Below are positions 46,242 to 59,500 of a stretch of DNA of 64,000 nucleotides, one piece after another. Location of the stretch: NCBI GenBank assembly GCA_019054805.1, contig JAHQIY010000003.1, forward strand, positions 6,324,001 through 6,388,000. The letters are read 5' to 3'. The DNA comes from Brachionus manjavacas (lineage: Eukaryota > Rotifera > Eurotatoria > Ploima > Brachionidae). Each line of letters starts with the position of its first letter. Position 1 is the stretch's first letter. The translations under genes were made by a program, and so were the position numbers. The notes below the pieces were generated by a model. It worked only from the letters and a program-made list of their open reading frames with translations. It ran no database searches and was not told the origin of the DNA.

Positions 46242-47263
46242 GACGATTTTAATGAAGTGTATGATTCAAACAATACTGACGATGAAGATTCGATTAGCGA
46301 TCAAGAAATGAATGATTATTGTGACTCAAGCAACGACGATGGTGAATATGAGGACGACGAAGATTTTAATGAAAGCTAGTATGAAAATCTTGAAGAAGAT
46401 TATTTTGAAGAAGAATCTAACAATGAAGAAATTCTAGTAATTTCCGAATCCGAGACAGATTCAGATACCGAAAGAGATTCGGACGAAAATGAAGAAAATA
46501 CTGATCCTAAAATTACTTCAAAAAGAGAAAAAATTAAAACAGGTTACACAAAGAACTTAGAGAAGATAACTAAATTAAATACAAAAGAGGGTCTCTTAAG
46601 GGAATTTCAAGGTTGTTCAAAATCTGCTAAAAAATCTCCAGCCTCAAAAACATCTATTGGCTTCAAGTCCCAAGCTCAATCCAAGTCATTATGTGTCTCA
46701 AAATCCCCAGCTACACCACCGTCAATATCGAACTCTAAAGCCTAACTGACTTCAAAACTCCTTGAAACTCCATCCCGAACATTGAATATTCCCAACGCTC
46801 CGGTTCGATCTAAACAGTCTAACGCTTCAGAAACTCCACTTCTGCAAAAAACAATAACTAATCTTAACCCTCAGTTTGTTGCAACAAGATCACAAACGCT
46901 GGCTAAATCATCAACTGTTCAAAAGCCACAAACTTCAGCCAAATTATTCTCCGCATCAAAGCCTCAAGCGTCTTCTCGAACACTATCGGCTTCCAATTCT
47001 GATGGTCGAACTATGACCAAAAAATCACCAACTCCAGCTAAACCATTGTCCGCTTCGAAATCTCCCGCTCCAGCTAAACAAACAGCCAAATCTTCTTTGA
47101 TTACATGAAAAAGAAGTGCTTAAAATGTAAATGTTGCCATAAGAATTCTGGAGACAAAGATGCATGGATCTCTTGTGAAAAATGTGACAATTGGGTTTGT
47201 GGAGATTGCTGGCCGAAAGGTTTGAGACCTAATGACAGCTTCTATTGTTCCAATTGTAAATAA
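46242..47263 (+). pseudogene. Acidic/low-complexity protein with C-terminal PHD-like finger, broken
   Basis: One frame runs about 290 codons with only two stops, TAG at 46377 and TAA at 46743, then a TGA at 47106. The first 100 codons are extremely acidic (DDEDSISDQEMND, SETDSDTERDSDENEEN); the middle is Ser/Lys/Ala/Pro-rich with repeated SASKPQ/SASKSP units. After a one-base shift at the TGA, KKCLKCKCCHKNSGDKDAW, ISCEKCDNWVCGDCW and FYCSNCK give a PHD-like zinc finger ending at TAA 47261. No introns are apparent. It could be a dead gene, a retrocopy, or a mobile-element accessory protein (some CR1 ORF1 proteins carry PHD fingers). Confidence 0.6.
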
Positions 47264-47656
47264 AAGGATTGCAAAAAGATTTTTGTTGAAATGAATAATT
47301 AATTTTTTTAAAGAATTCAAATTAAATATTTTTTCTATAATATTTTTTATATTGTACTCATTCAAAAAAAAAACTTAATTATTTTTTTTAATCAAGCTAA
47401 AAAATCCATTTTGTCAGTATTTTTTGTGGTGACATGTCACTAAAGTCGAGCATTTACGTTATTAAGAGTTTTCAAGAAAAAATAGTTCTCATTTAAGTCT
47501 TTCAATAATTCTACAAAAAAAAAAACAAAATATATAATTAAATTGTTTATTAATTAAAGAAAAAAGGAAGCATGCCATGCAACAACAATTATTAACCAAT
47601 TATAATAAGATAACAAATAAATAATAAACAGAGTTCGAATTGAACTAAAAAAAATA
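47264..47656. other. Spacer downstream of the NHL gene
   Basis: AT-rich, between two converging transcription units. No feature was recognised. Confidence 0.3.
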
Positions 47657-50600
47657 CTAATAAATATCAATAAAGTATTTATTAATTGTATTAATTTTTC
47701 CGGTTTTGTCTTTTTCTTGAAAATGTACAATTTTAGCCACATAAATATCGCCATTTTCATTAACTGTCATTGAATAAATAGTTTCCCATTGAGAATTAAC
47801 TTCAATCAACTGCAGTGGTTTTCCGTTTAAATCAAAAGCTTGAACACGGTAATTATGATGATCTCTGACATATAGGATGCCTTTCGAGTCAGTACAACAT
47901 TCGAGCGGATATTGTAGCATGCCGCGTTCGTCTCCATATCCATATCCATAGATGCTCCTAAATTTAAAGTCTTTGCCACGGTCAACTATTTCATAGGTCA
48001 CTATTCGGTGATTTGCTGAGTCACACACAAACAATGTATTTTGAAAAGTAGATACACTTTTTGGCTGAGACAGGCGATCTTGGCTATTTGCTGCTACATC
48101 TATTATTTGAATAACAACCATATTTTGATCAAATACTTTAACTCGATTAAAACCCGAGTCGCAAACATACAAATTTTCGTGGATATCATAGCATATCCCA
48201 CTCGGATTTGAGAAAACATAGTCTTCGTTTGGATTTCCACTTTCTACTTTTAAAACTTTGAGCTCTCGCTTTGTCACTATAATCACAGAGTTGCTCACAT
48301 TTAGTACGTCATCGCTGGGATTCATTTGAGCATTTGTGACCGCATAGAGTAAGTCCGGATTGTGGCCAGACACTGTTGACTTTGGCATGCAAATTCCATT
48401 TATAAGAACATTTTTTAGCTCATCTTTGTGCATTTTAAAAGTGATTATGTCAAGAACTTAAATAAATTAATAAAAAATTGAGGAAAAAATTTTATTTTTA
48501 TTTAAATTTGTACCTCGAATTTTACCATAAGAAGAAGAAATTAAAAGATTATTATTTGAAAAGCTTAGATGAGATGGCACAATATCTATTTCCAGTCTTT
48601 GCTTTGGATTTTTTTTCGCAACCTGATGCTCTTCAATCTTGGTCGGCTTTAGAGATTTTACTTGAGCGCGTTTTTCAGAGTTAATCGATGATTTAGATGC
48701 ACTCTTGATCTTGTCGAAATTTCGATCAGATTTGGAACCAAGATTTTTGTTTTCATGCTGAGTGGCTAGATTGAGTTTGGAGAAACTTTGGGAACATGTT
48801 TGATTCAGATTAAAATTTGATGATGCATTAAGAGTTTTATTTTCACTTAGAATTTGATTTTTTCTGTACTCAAATTCATTATTTGACTGAATTTCGCTGT
48901 CTACTAGTTGGTCGTAACTTCGATTTTTGGCCTCGTTGTCATTATTTAATACCGGAGTTGATTTATTTACATTTTTATTTTTTTTCAAGTTGTTGAAAAA
49001 AAAAGGCGATGAAAATTCATATTGAGGCTTGTTTTCTTTTTGAACAAAAATTTCATTTGCAGCATTGATGAGATCGTTGAGTGAAAAGCTTTTAGATGAA
49101 TCTTTGTTCAGGTCAGCTTCATGACTTTTGGTCATTTTTTTTAAATTTGACATGTGATTTTTTAAATTCGAATCACTAGTTTTTTCAATGTGACTGTGTC
49201 GTTTAGATTTGGGAATGTCCGGATCAATTGATTTTTCAGATGGATCAGCAGAAGAACTGCTCGAAACCTGGTTAAGCATTAGTTTTCCAATTAAATTTCG
49301 ATAGACCGGCCTTTCCTCAAATTTGACCTGAACGGGATCTTGTTCGGCCATCAATTTTATGTGATTATAATCATCTAAATTTTTACTTATGGCTTTCACT
49401 GAAAAATACAAATTCAACAAATCATTTAGACTACATTTTTCTTCAGATTTATACCTTTTAAAAAATTTAGTTTTTAATGAAAAACATATTAAGTTATGAT
49501 GATAATCAAATAAATGAAAAAGTAAAATGTGTGAATCAATTTTTAGCTCAAAATTTATTTTTGATAAAAATTTTTCTTGCTACTTAATTAAAATTAGATT
49601 AATTATTAATCAACTATGTATGTAAACGAACTGCCAGACAAAGTTAAGCGCATGCAAGATCTATGCAGATGACACCAAGATCCTGACACAAATCAGACCA
49701 ACTAATTTAGCTGAGGATATTATGCAGCTTCAGAAAGACATCGACGCAGTGTTCGAATGGACTGACACTTGGCTAAAGCGGCTTAATATTAACAAGTGTA
49801 AGATTATGCACATAGGGAAACATAATCCGAAGTCAGCTTACACGATTAAAGACTATGATTCTCAAAATCGCCTTCTTATCGAAAACACGGAAAGAGATCT
49901 CGGAGATATCATATCGAACGATCTCAAACCTACAAACTAAACAAACAAAACTAAAGAACACTTTTGTGAATAGAGATATCACAACTTGGAAGAAACTCTA
50001 AACTTGCTACATAAGACCTAATCCAGAGAACGCAATCCCAGTTTGGTCGCCGTACACGGTTGAGGACAAGTTCTGCCTTGAGAAGGTGCAGTGTCGTGTA
50101 ACAAAAATGATCCATGTTCTCAAAAGTAAACCAAATGAGGAAAGATGCCAAAAATTGAATATTCTACCGCTGGAACAACAAAGAACTAGAGAAGATCTAA
50201 TACAAAAGTTCAAGTTATCCAAAGGTAAAGAAGAAATAAATTACCATTCCCATCTACAATCCTCTATGCTGAGAGGTGGTCGAAGAAGCATTTTGAGAAG
50301 GGAAATTGTTAGATGCAGTCAAAGGCACTACTTTTTCAATAACAGAATCGTGAATATTTTAATTGGAAATGAAAATTTTAAAACCCTATTAATAAATGTC
50401 GCCAAATATCTAAGAAGGCTGAAATTCAACTTCAATCTATGGCCTTAAGAAACTGGTAATTTTAACCTGAAAATTTATGGAAATAAAATTAAAAGTCGCC
50501 ATAAACAAATTAGAGATAAAAAATAAGAATATTATAAAGTAAAAATCTTTTTTCCACTTTTGTGTCATATGGCATTTTGATTATTTTAACCCTGCTCCTT

Positions 50601-53600
50601 TTTGTACTTTTTGGTAATTTAAATTATCTATTTTAATTTAATTTGTTTTTATTTTATTTTTATTTTGCTCTTTTTATTAATTTGAAGGATCTTTAGCTAG
50701 GTTCAAGTGAACAAATAAATGAAATAATTAAATGAATTCTTCTTTGTGTAACTCCTTCTTTAATAACGGGTGTCCAAAAAAGTATGTTGGTTTACTCACA
50801 TTATTCAGTTATGTAAGTTTTTAGGGCATAATCTATTACAAAGTGAAAATGCACAATTTTTAAATTTTTTTGAAAATATTTTCAGGATTCATTAAGAAAT
50901 TAATTAAAAATATATTTGTTATAAGCACAGTTATCAATTAATTAAAGTCAAAATTTTTAAATGAAATAGACTTTCCTTTCGGTACATTTGATGAAAAGTA
51001 AATAGATATTAAACTCTTTTTAATAAATTATTTTCTCTCACAACTTTTGAAAGATAGGACATAAAACAATGATTTAGGGCTCATTTTAATCGTTTTTTAT
51101 TGCTCTTTAAAATAAGAGACATTAAACATGTATATTTTCTTATATTTGATAAATAGAGGATAGGTGTGAATTACAGATAAAAAGGTGCCTTTTTCTTCTA
51201 GTAAACCATGAGACAATCAGATTTTTTAATTTTCTTAATTGTTAAAGTCCATTAAATATTTGTTCAAAAGTTGTTTAAATTTGGTCAGTAGGAACATATT
51301 TTTTTACTTGTCAAAATTTTGAACACCGGTTACTAAAGTACTAAGAAGAATTTATTTAATTATTTCGTTTATTTGATCAATTTTATCGAGATAAAGATAA
51401 AAAAAATAGAATAAAATAAAAATAAAATAATAGCGGATGAGTCACTCTCGGAAAGCTACTGTAGCGAGGCATTGTGAATTTTCATACATAAATTCCAAAA
51501 CAATAATTAAATTCTTAATAAAAATATGGCTTTTTAACTACAGATTTTTCTGTAATCTTTAAAAGGTGAAACAAACAATGTTTCATTTAACAGTTCAATT
51601 TAAGAAAAAAATTAAATAAATGTTTCCCAATAATTTGATTGTTTTTGAATCAAATTGTATGTTGACTTGGTAATGAAAAATAAAATTTTTAAAATTGTAA
51701 CGATGACAGAATTTTAACATTTAAATAAAATAAATTTACAAAATGCAAAAAAAATTCTGATTTGAATAGATCATAGAAACAAGAAGTAAATAAATTCCAA
51801 AATATTGATATTTTTTTATCTCTTATATTTTCCTGCTAATAAAAATTAATCTTTTTTTGTTGAATTTAGTGAAACATATTTTGTTTCATGTTGTTTCATC
51901 ATCAAGTTTTAAAAAGCTCAATTTTGTAAATTTAAATTAAATTAATGAAAAAGAATATTATTTTTGTAATTTTGGGAAGGTTTGTATGAAATTTCACAAT
52001 GCCCGAGCGATTCCTAAATGGGTTTTTGTTTGGTGAAATAACACAATTTAGCTTATAATTATTATTATTATTATAAATAGAATAAAAAATAAAAAGTAAA
52101 ATAAAATAAAAACTAATTAAATTAAAATAGATAATTAAAATTTTCAAAAAGTACATGTAGGAACATATTTTTTTACTTGTCAAAATTTTGAACGTTCTTT
52201 TTACATTTTACGTCTTTTTTTATTTTTATTTTTTTTTGTTCTTTTTTATGATAAAATAAATGATTGCTATTTTTTTTCTGAAAAAACTTAAGCTCACAAT
52301 ACAAATAAAAAATATAAGTTACATTAATCCATACATGAAAATGATAAAAAATGGAAAAATTTTAGGTTAAGCGTAAGATTAGACACAGTTTTTGGAATAA
52401 TCTGACTGACTCGAATTTTTAGATAGACAATTTTTAAAAGTCAAGTTAATTTCGATAGAAAAATTTTAAAGTTAAAAGATAAATTCTGCAAAATACATTA
52501 TAATTGTGAACCAAATTTTTAAAAAAACTATCATCAAAATTAGTATTTTATTCTAAAAAATTGATTGAAAAACTTTGTAAATTTTTGCAGACCACTATTT
52601 TTAGAAGATACAAATTTGTCTGAAAAAAAAATTCTAAATCTTTCAGAATCAATCTATCAATTTGCTTTTAAAAGTCATTCAAGTGCATTCAAATGAGTTT
52701 CATATAGACAAAAAATATAAATTCTTAATTACACGTAACTATATTAACACTTAGCCTTATTTTATATTAAATTTAAAATTTAAGTAAATAAAAATTAAAA
52801 AAATCGAAAAAAATCAGTTGATAAGAACAAAGACAAATATTTTTTGCTTTCTTGAATTATTATTAAATTTCGAATTTTTGACTGACTTGTTTTAATAATA
52901 AATAGGAAATTTTAAAAATATGTCTGATAAAAATTTACTTGCCCACGTTTATAAGAGTATCGTCATGATTTATTTTTATATATTTTTAAAAATTACTCTT
53001 TATATTTTCTGATGATTTTTCTTAATTCGTCTTTATATTGCATTGAAAGAGCAAAATATTCTTTTTTCTCATTTAAAGTTCTTTTGGATCAATAAAAAAT
53101 TAAGGAAAATTTTTTTTTAATTTTTCAAATTTTACGATTCATATTTCCATTTGACACTTTCGATTTGTTCAATTAGATCTGATTTTTCTTGATTTATTTG
53201 TTTTATCAACTCCAAAGCCTTTGTATTTACCTGATGCTTTATCATATTGAGCTCAGTAACTGTTGACTCTTCTATTTTGATTGTGTTGTTCAATAAATGA
53301 AGTTTTTCTACGATGGTTTTCGAGTAATTGTACATTTGCTTGAAATCCTTCTTGACCAAATTATAATGAGTTATTGATAAATTTTTGAATCTAGAATGAC
53401 ATTGATTGTAGCAGAGATCTTGAGAGTTATCATGTCTTTCTCGAAAGCTTTCATAATTTTCTAGCAGGCAATTTTGGCAAATATTTAGGCCACAATGAGT
53501 GCATTTTTGAAATTCGGGAGTATTCAAGTTCAGACCACAAAGACTGCATGTCAGGCCTGATGGCGAGGAACAAAGCGTATTGGGAAATGACGATGTAATG

Positions 53601-53620
53601 GATCCACCGTAGTTGATCAT
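47657..53620 (-). CDS. Zinc-finger/coiled-coil/NHL protein (TRIM-NHL-like)
   Basis: Three exons: 53620 to about 53158, 49398-48514 and 48456-47657; the last two join firmly in phase 1. Exon A has a Cys-rich finger (CSLCGL...CTHCGLNICQNC) followed by a coiled coil (residues ~70-155). Exon B opens with more helix, then about 230 Ser/Asn/Lys-rich residues, and ends in the first NHL blade (NLLISSSYGKIR, VLDIITFK after splicing). Exon C carries further NHL blades: PSGICYDIHENLYVCDSGFNRVKVFD, QPKSVSTF..LFVCDSANHRIV and YPLECCTDSKGILYVRDHHNYRVQAFD. NHL propellers bind protein or RNA; TRIM-NHL proteins are often ubiquitin ligases or translational repressors, but a canonical RING is not seen. The A-B junction uses a weak GTGTCA donor and is the least certain part; exon A might be a separate gene. 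The 3.8-kb intron contains several mobile elements. Confidence 0.75.
49616..50745 (+). mobile_element. Non-LTR family C element, truncated at the RT active site
   Basis: Begins just before the catalytic YADD (49662-49673), in the sequence VNELPDK..., then QLQKDIDAVFEWTDTWLKRLNINKCKIM, ERDLGDIISNDLKP, a frame break near 49940, and RVTKMIHVLKSKP, TREDLIQKFKLSKG, CSQRHYFFNNRIVN, ending at the stop 50446-50448. The 3' UTR ends TTGAAGGATCTTTAGCTAGGTTCAAG plus an AAATAAATGAAATAATT tail. It is antisense to the host NHL gene, in its long intron. Confidence 0.85.
50766..51330. mobile_element. Mariner-type MITE, longer relative
   Basis: The left end is ACGGGTGTCCAAAAAAGTATG; the right end, reversed, is ACCGGTGTTCAAAATTTTGAC. 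Both are flanked by TA. The right 110 bp closely match the MITE at 13941-14148 (TAAATTTGGTCA.TA.GAACATATTTTTTTACTTGT). It lies immediately after the family C element. Confidence 0.7.
51440..52030. repeat. Inverted-repeat segment, possible foldback element
   Basis: GCGAGGCATTGTGAATTTTCATAC (about 51464-51488) faces GTATGAAATTTCACAATGCCCGAGC (about 51984-52008). Inside, GAAACAAACAATGTTTCAT faces GAAACATATTTTGTTTCATG. A TTA microsatellite follows at 52058. The ends are not resolved. Confidence 0.5.
52150..52195. mobile_element. Fragment of the mariner-type MITE
   Basis: GTAGGAACATATTTTTTTACTTGTCAAAATTTTGAACGTTC matches the right end of the element at 50766-51330 (51290-51325). The left half is absent. 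Confidence 0.6.
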
Positions 53621-56538
53621 AATTTTTACTTAGATGTGAGTTCTCGCGTATTTTATGTTTGGCCAAAATATAATTTAAAGATTTAGAGTGCTAAGAAGAG
53701 AGAAATTTTGTTTTTATTAAATTGAATTTCTAGATTCATAGATAATACTGACACGCATGGTCGATTTGGGTAAAATTTTAATTTAAAAATTTCATTGACC
53801 ATTATTATAGGCCAATAATGCTCATATGAGCTAAAAATTAAGGTTAATAAAATTAGAAATATCATTAAGAGCTTTCTTAACTTGAATTTCACCTACTAAG
53901 CTCTTGTATAAAATCTAATTGATAAAAAACTTTGCTAAAAATAATCTTATTGTGCATACCGCAAATGCAAACCTTATCTTTTTTTAAATATTTAGCGAAA
54001 ACTTTAAAAATCTTGTCGATTCGATTTGTTCAAAGACTATTTTGTCAAATAGTTAATTTGTATATTCGAAATATTGAAAAAAACTAAACCGAAATTTTGA
54101 AAAGTTTTTGTTTTTAATTAGTGAATAAAACTAGAAGCTCCTTCGTTCACTTAATCGATAATAAAAGAATGGTCATTTAAAAATCTTATTTTCAAAAGTG
54201 TATTTATAACATTCAGATGAAAAATAAACAAGTTAAATTTTTGATAAATAATAAGAATATCGATTATTGAAAATTAATTTAAAAAATTTAGGACTTTTTT
54301 CGAGAAATCAATGCAAATGATATTTTACTGGTCAAATAAGAGTATTTTTAGACTCTTTTAAAAAATGTCAAATACTTGAAAATATTTTTTTAACATTGAT
54401 CTTTTTAATATAGATTTCAATTAATCGGTTTTAATTTTTTAGTTTTAAGAATTGTTTAAATAAACAATTTTACAATTTAGTGTTCTAAATCAACAAATTA
54501 CAATTTCAGTATTTAATTTAAAAATTTTCGTTTTTTGTAATAGCTAAAAATTTTAACTTAAAAAAAAAACTAATTTAAAATCAAAAATCAGTATTTTAAT
54601 AATGCAACCTAATATTTTTTTTCTATATTTAAATTAATTTAAATTTTATTTTATAACACCAGCATATTGATCTTATCTTTTCTTAAAGTGCTTAGCAATA
54701 TTTTTTTTTTATTTTATCTATTTTATTAAGTTCTTCTAACAAGCACGCAAAAACGAAAGGAAATATAATAAAAAATATTTTTTCTCATTTTATCCCAGGA
54801 TATTGGATAATTGGATTAAGATCTTGAGTAAGAAACTGGCAAGATCAGAGGAAACTTGTCGTAAGGTTTCTTATATAAGACGTACAATATCGCGAATGAA
54901 GAAATTCAAGTTCTGTTCGGTTAATATTTGGTAAGAATAAGAATTTTTAAAAAACTTTGATTTCGAAAATTTGTTTTTTCCATTGTTATAAGATCTTAAA
55001 AAGAAATAGTTCAAGATACATTTGGTTTAATTTTTTGTGTTTAATTTACAAAATGTATCCAATAATGAAATAACATTGAAAAAGTGCGATGTTTCAAATA
55101 TTTTTTTCAGTTTCAAAAAAAAAATAATTTTAAGTTAATATTGCAAACATTTTCATTTTTGAAATTAAACTCTTTGGTGGAATCGAATTAGTTTAATTTT
55201 TTTGCATAAAATGCAATTTTAGATTCTTTTGGCAAAGTATTGTTTTTGTTTTTTTTTTAATTTAATCAAAGTTTGAGTAAAAATTTTTTTAATTTTTATT
55301 CTATTATGGTAACTAAATGATCATTTATGGCACAGAATAGATTATGACATCTTAGATTTTTTTTATATCCCAAAAGACTTTTCTAGTAGTGTTATTCTTT
55401 TTAAGAGTTTTTTTAATTCATTAGTCAATTCCATGTTAACAACTTCAGCTGGAAAGTCTTGTGAAATGGTGTTGGTTAGTTCATAAATGCTTTATAGAAG
55501 ATTTTCCAAGTATTATTTGCAATATTTGAAATTTAATTATTGATTTTAGAATGAAAAAAAAAAACGAAAATCATTTGGAATAAAATCTCAAACGTTTAAT
55601 CATAAATTTAATTAAAATAAATTATTAAATTTAATTTTTTAAAATATTTTGTTTGCTTAGTTTATTTTCTATTTTAATTGAAACAATAAATTTTTACTCT
55701 ATTTTTTTCATTTAAGAAAACTTGATATTAATCCAGTTTATTTTTTAAAGTCTCAAGCTTCAAGTCAAGTCATTAGCTTGTCTTTTATTTTTAATTTTTT
55801 TCTTAGACGATAATTGAATATTAGTTCACTATTTTTTTTGTTAATTTATATAAAGTATATTTAACATTTCACTAAGAAAAAAGAATTTAGTAAAAATAAT
55901 TAAAGTTTAATTTTTTTATTTTATTTCTGGAATTATAAAAAATAATACACGAATATCGAAATAACGAGGGTTTTGGAAAATAAATAAATAAATCTTTCAA
56001 TAAATTTTCAAAAAGTAAACCGATTTAAATTAGATTCGATGAAATATCATTAAAAAAATAATATGTCTCTTTTAATTTCTATAATTTTTAGATACATTTA
56101 GTTACAATAATTTCAATTTTTTTTTCAAAAACTCGAATTTTTAATCAAAATTAGCCTTTCCATGCTGAAAGCTTTTAAAAAAAGATTTTAACACAAAACA
56201 AAGAATAATAAAAAAACGATCGACATTTTCTTATCATTTTGGTTTTTGTTTTAAAAACTTAAATCATCCTTATACTTAACAAAGTGAATTTGGTCAAATA
56301 TAAAAATCAATAGTCATGGAGTAAATGAAAAATAAAAAAAAAGCTAAATTCTTCTTTCGTGGGTTCGAAATTTTTGAACCAAAATTTGAGATGTTGATTT
56401 TTATGATTGATTTCATCCATAAAATTTTGTCCTTCAGATTGTTTCAATTTTCATTCAGAAAAATTTTATTTAGAAATCTGATGTAGATGAATAAAATGAT
56501 CTTCACAGTTGTCAGCATCTCAAAAAATGGTAAAGTAT
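53621..56538. other. Gene-free spacer with one dispersed repeat
   Basis: The start probably holds the NHL gene promoter and the end the spinster 3' UTR. A solitary arm of the 6320-7690 element lies at 55020-55210. No gene was recognised; the minus-strand frame 53683-53892 is hydrophobic and unsupported. Confidence 0.35.
55020..55210 (+). repeat. Solitary arm of the inverted-repeat element family
   Basis: GGTTTAATTTTTTGTGTTTAAT, then ATGTATCCAATAATGAAATAACATTGAAAAAGTGCGATGTTTCAAA and TTTGAAATTAAACTCTTTGGTGGAAT. It matches 6340-6500 and the reverse of 7520-7680, and continues about 40 bp further into the sequence shared only with the left arm. Confidence 0.65.
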
Positions 56539-59500
56539 CTATTCATTTATATTAGATGGCGAAGTTTTTGAAAGTAGATTCGCACTACTGTTGAAAAGTA
56601 CAGGCACTTCATTATTTGTAAGAACAGTATTCGAAGCATTCGAATTCAAACTATCCAAGACATTTGAATTCATTTGTAAATTTGCATCACTTTCATCTAC
56701 TGGATTCGAATAAGCTTGCAAATGCTTGCCCTGAGCTTCAGAAAATTCGTTTATATTACAATCACTAATGGAGCCGGAATTTGGTGAATCTTGTTTTTGG
56801 CTTTCTTCAAAAAAAAAATTTATAAAAATATCTTTTTAAATTTATCTGGTCTACTTTTGATAAAGTCGTCGACTTTTTTCCTATCTTCTTCTATATATAT
56901 TCCCGCAAATAGATAAGCCGCGAAGCTTAACGCTGCAAAAAAAGGTCCAGCGTAAAGCGCTGTTTGTAAACTTGTAAATTTTGTATAAAATGAATCTGGC
57001 TTTCCAATTTTAAAAGCATCACTTATCTAAAATTAAGATAAAATAATATTTTCAAATCTAATTTTTTAATCACTTACAGCTCCAATGACATAAGGACTTC
57101 CCGCATCTCCAAGCAAATGACAAATCAAAATGTTGATTGCTGAAGCTATGGATCTTCGGTTTGGATATACAGTGTATAGTAAAATATCTGCTACAAGAGT
57201 CCAACTCAAGCACATTCCGCTAATGGCTAGTGCAGCTATTAGCCAGAATAAAAATGGATTGGCATCACGAGTGGTGGCAACTAGAATAAACAAGGTCGGA
57301 ACTGCTACCAAAGAACCGAATGCGCAAATTATTGGATCGGCATTCTTTATTTTATGTCTAAATCTATCAAAATTTGTTTTAGTTTATTTAAATTTGAATT
57401 TGAACAAATAAAATTTTTTAAATATTTACTTTGATGATAAAACAGATGAAAGAGCTACACCGATCAGACCAGCAAAGCATGTTACAACGCCAAAAATTAG
57501 AGAAATCCTTACAAATAAATATTATTTTAATCCAAAATCTTTAATAAATAATTGACTTACTGTTTTGGTGTTTGATTTTTTGAATAGATAGCATATTCAA
57601 CATAAATTGGAACCCACCATGAAAGACCACCGAGCACAAATGATGCAAAAGTAAATCCCATAGTTGTCCACATGAATGTTTTGCTTGAAAAATAAATTAA
57701 ATTTAATAATTTATTGGGACTTATTTTACGAGTAAATATTAATTGAGAAGATACCAAAAAAATTTTAAAATTAAAAAATTTTTTAATCAATTTATTAAGT
57801 AAATTTTCAATTCTCTGCAGAATCTGATATAATTTTCAAATGCCTAATATATTTTTCATTTTCAAATAGTCGAAAAATTTTTTCATCTTGCTTTTAAATA
57901 CACTTTCTAGATCTCAGAGCAAGTAAAAAAAACTAAACAATATTTAAGCAAATAGACTCATTATTTTTGCTTAATCAAATTACCTAACATACTGACTCCT
58001 CTATTTTATAAAAAAGAATATTTTGATAGCCAAAAAAATAAAAGTCATTGAAAACCAGGGTACATGGTTGGGTTTTGTAAAATTCAGTACAAAATGAAAA
58101 AAAGAACAGAAAAAATGTAAAAAAATTGAATAACTTTTTTTCTAAAGGTTTAAACTTAGTTTTGTAAATGCAACATAGTGCAACTTTCAAAGTTGCATCA
58201 AATATCAAAGCCTGGTAAATTTGCAGAGTTATGCAGAAATTAAATTTCAATATAATCGAGCGTGGTGCATTTTGCAGAGATTCTGCACACCATTAGCAGA
58301 CTTTTACAGTTGATGCAACTTTGAATGTTGCACCATGCTGCATTTACAGAATTTATTTAAAACTTTTAGATAAGAAGTTATTAAATTTTTTAATACTTTG
58401 TCCTGTTCTTTTGTACTGAACTTCACAAAACCCATGGTTGGGAGAAATGAAAAAACAATGCTAAATAGATTATTGCTTTCCAATATTGACTGTTTTGACT
58501 TCAAATAAGTCAAGTAAAAATAATTTTCGATCTAATTGAGTATATATTTATTACATATTGGAAAAAACGATGACTAAATTTAAAAAATTTGTCTCTACTC
58601 AAATACCTATCAATTTAATTTTCATAATTTTTAATTATTTAGAAAAATTTTTGTATAATTTTGAACCTTGATCATTTCTGATAAGACGTGTAAATATGGC
58701 AAATTTATTCAGGGAAAACAAATCTAAGATATTTTATAAAAACTAAAATTTAGCTTAATTTTAAACTATGTTTTATCGTTATCAGCTTTTTTCTCAAAAC
58801 TAGAATAATTAATTTTTCCATAATTCTTAAACCTTTTTAATGTATAAAGACAGCCCTTTAAAAATTCTAAAACAAAAAATTTAAGATTACTTTTTAATTA
58901 GATAAATTACATCATTAATCATAGAGGACTTATTTGTGTCAACATTGCTGCCTTCAGCGCCTCCTCGTTTGGGTTCTTCAACAACAAAAATCAACAAGAT
59001 GATGCAAATAAGACCTAGCGGTGGAGTTACTCGAAGAGACCACTGCCAACCACCGAATTGTTCTGCTACAGTTGAGCCGACTATGTAGCCAAGACCGCTG
59101 CCAACCGGTACTGCTAGATAAAATAAAGCCAGCATTTTTGTTCTTTTTTCGTCGGTGAACAAATCGCCGATAATTGTCGGCGCGACACAAGAGTATGACG
59201 CTTCGCCGATACCCACCAAACTTCTGATCAGTAAAAATAACCAGAATTTCTAAACAAAAAATTTTATTTAGATTTTTTAGATTTTAAATTTAATTTCAAT
59301 TACGTCAGCTGGAACAATGGATCCGATAAATGTCATAAATGACCAAAAACTAATTCCAAATATAATAAGCCATTTGCGGGAATAGCGATCACCTAGATAA
59401 CCAAATAAAGGTGCCAATAACATGTAACTGCATATAAATGCGGTCTGTAATAGACCACTTTCACCATCCTTGATGTCAAAATATGTTTGCAATTTGAGCA

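Noticed and set aside
46377..46745. Stop-codon reassignment to explain in-frame TAG and TAA
   Set aside because: All other genes here use TAA, TAG or TGA as normal stops, so a pseudogene is the simpler reading.
53683..53892. 69-codon minus-strand frame upstream of the NHL gene
   Set aside because: Hydrophobic and without similarity; could be a leader but nothing supports it.
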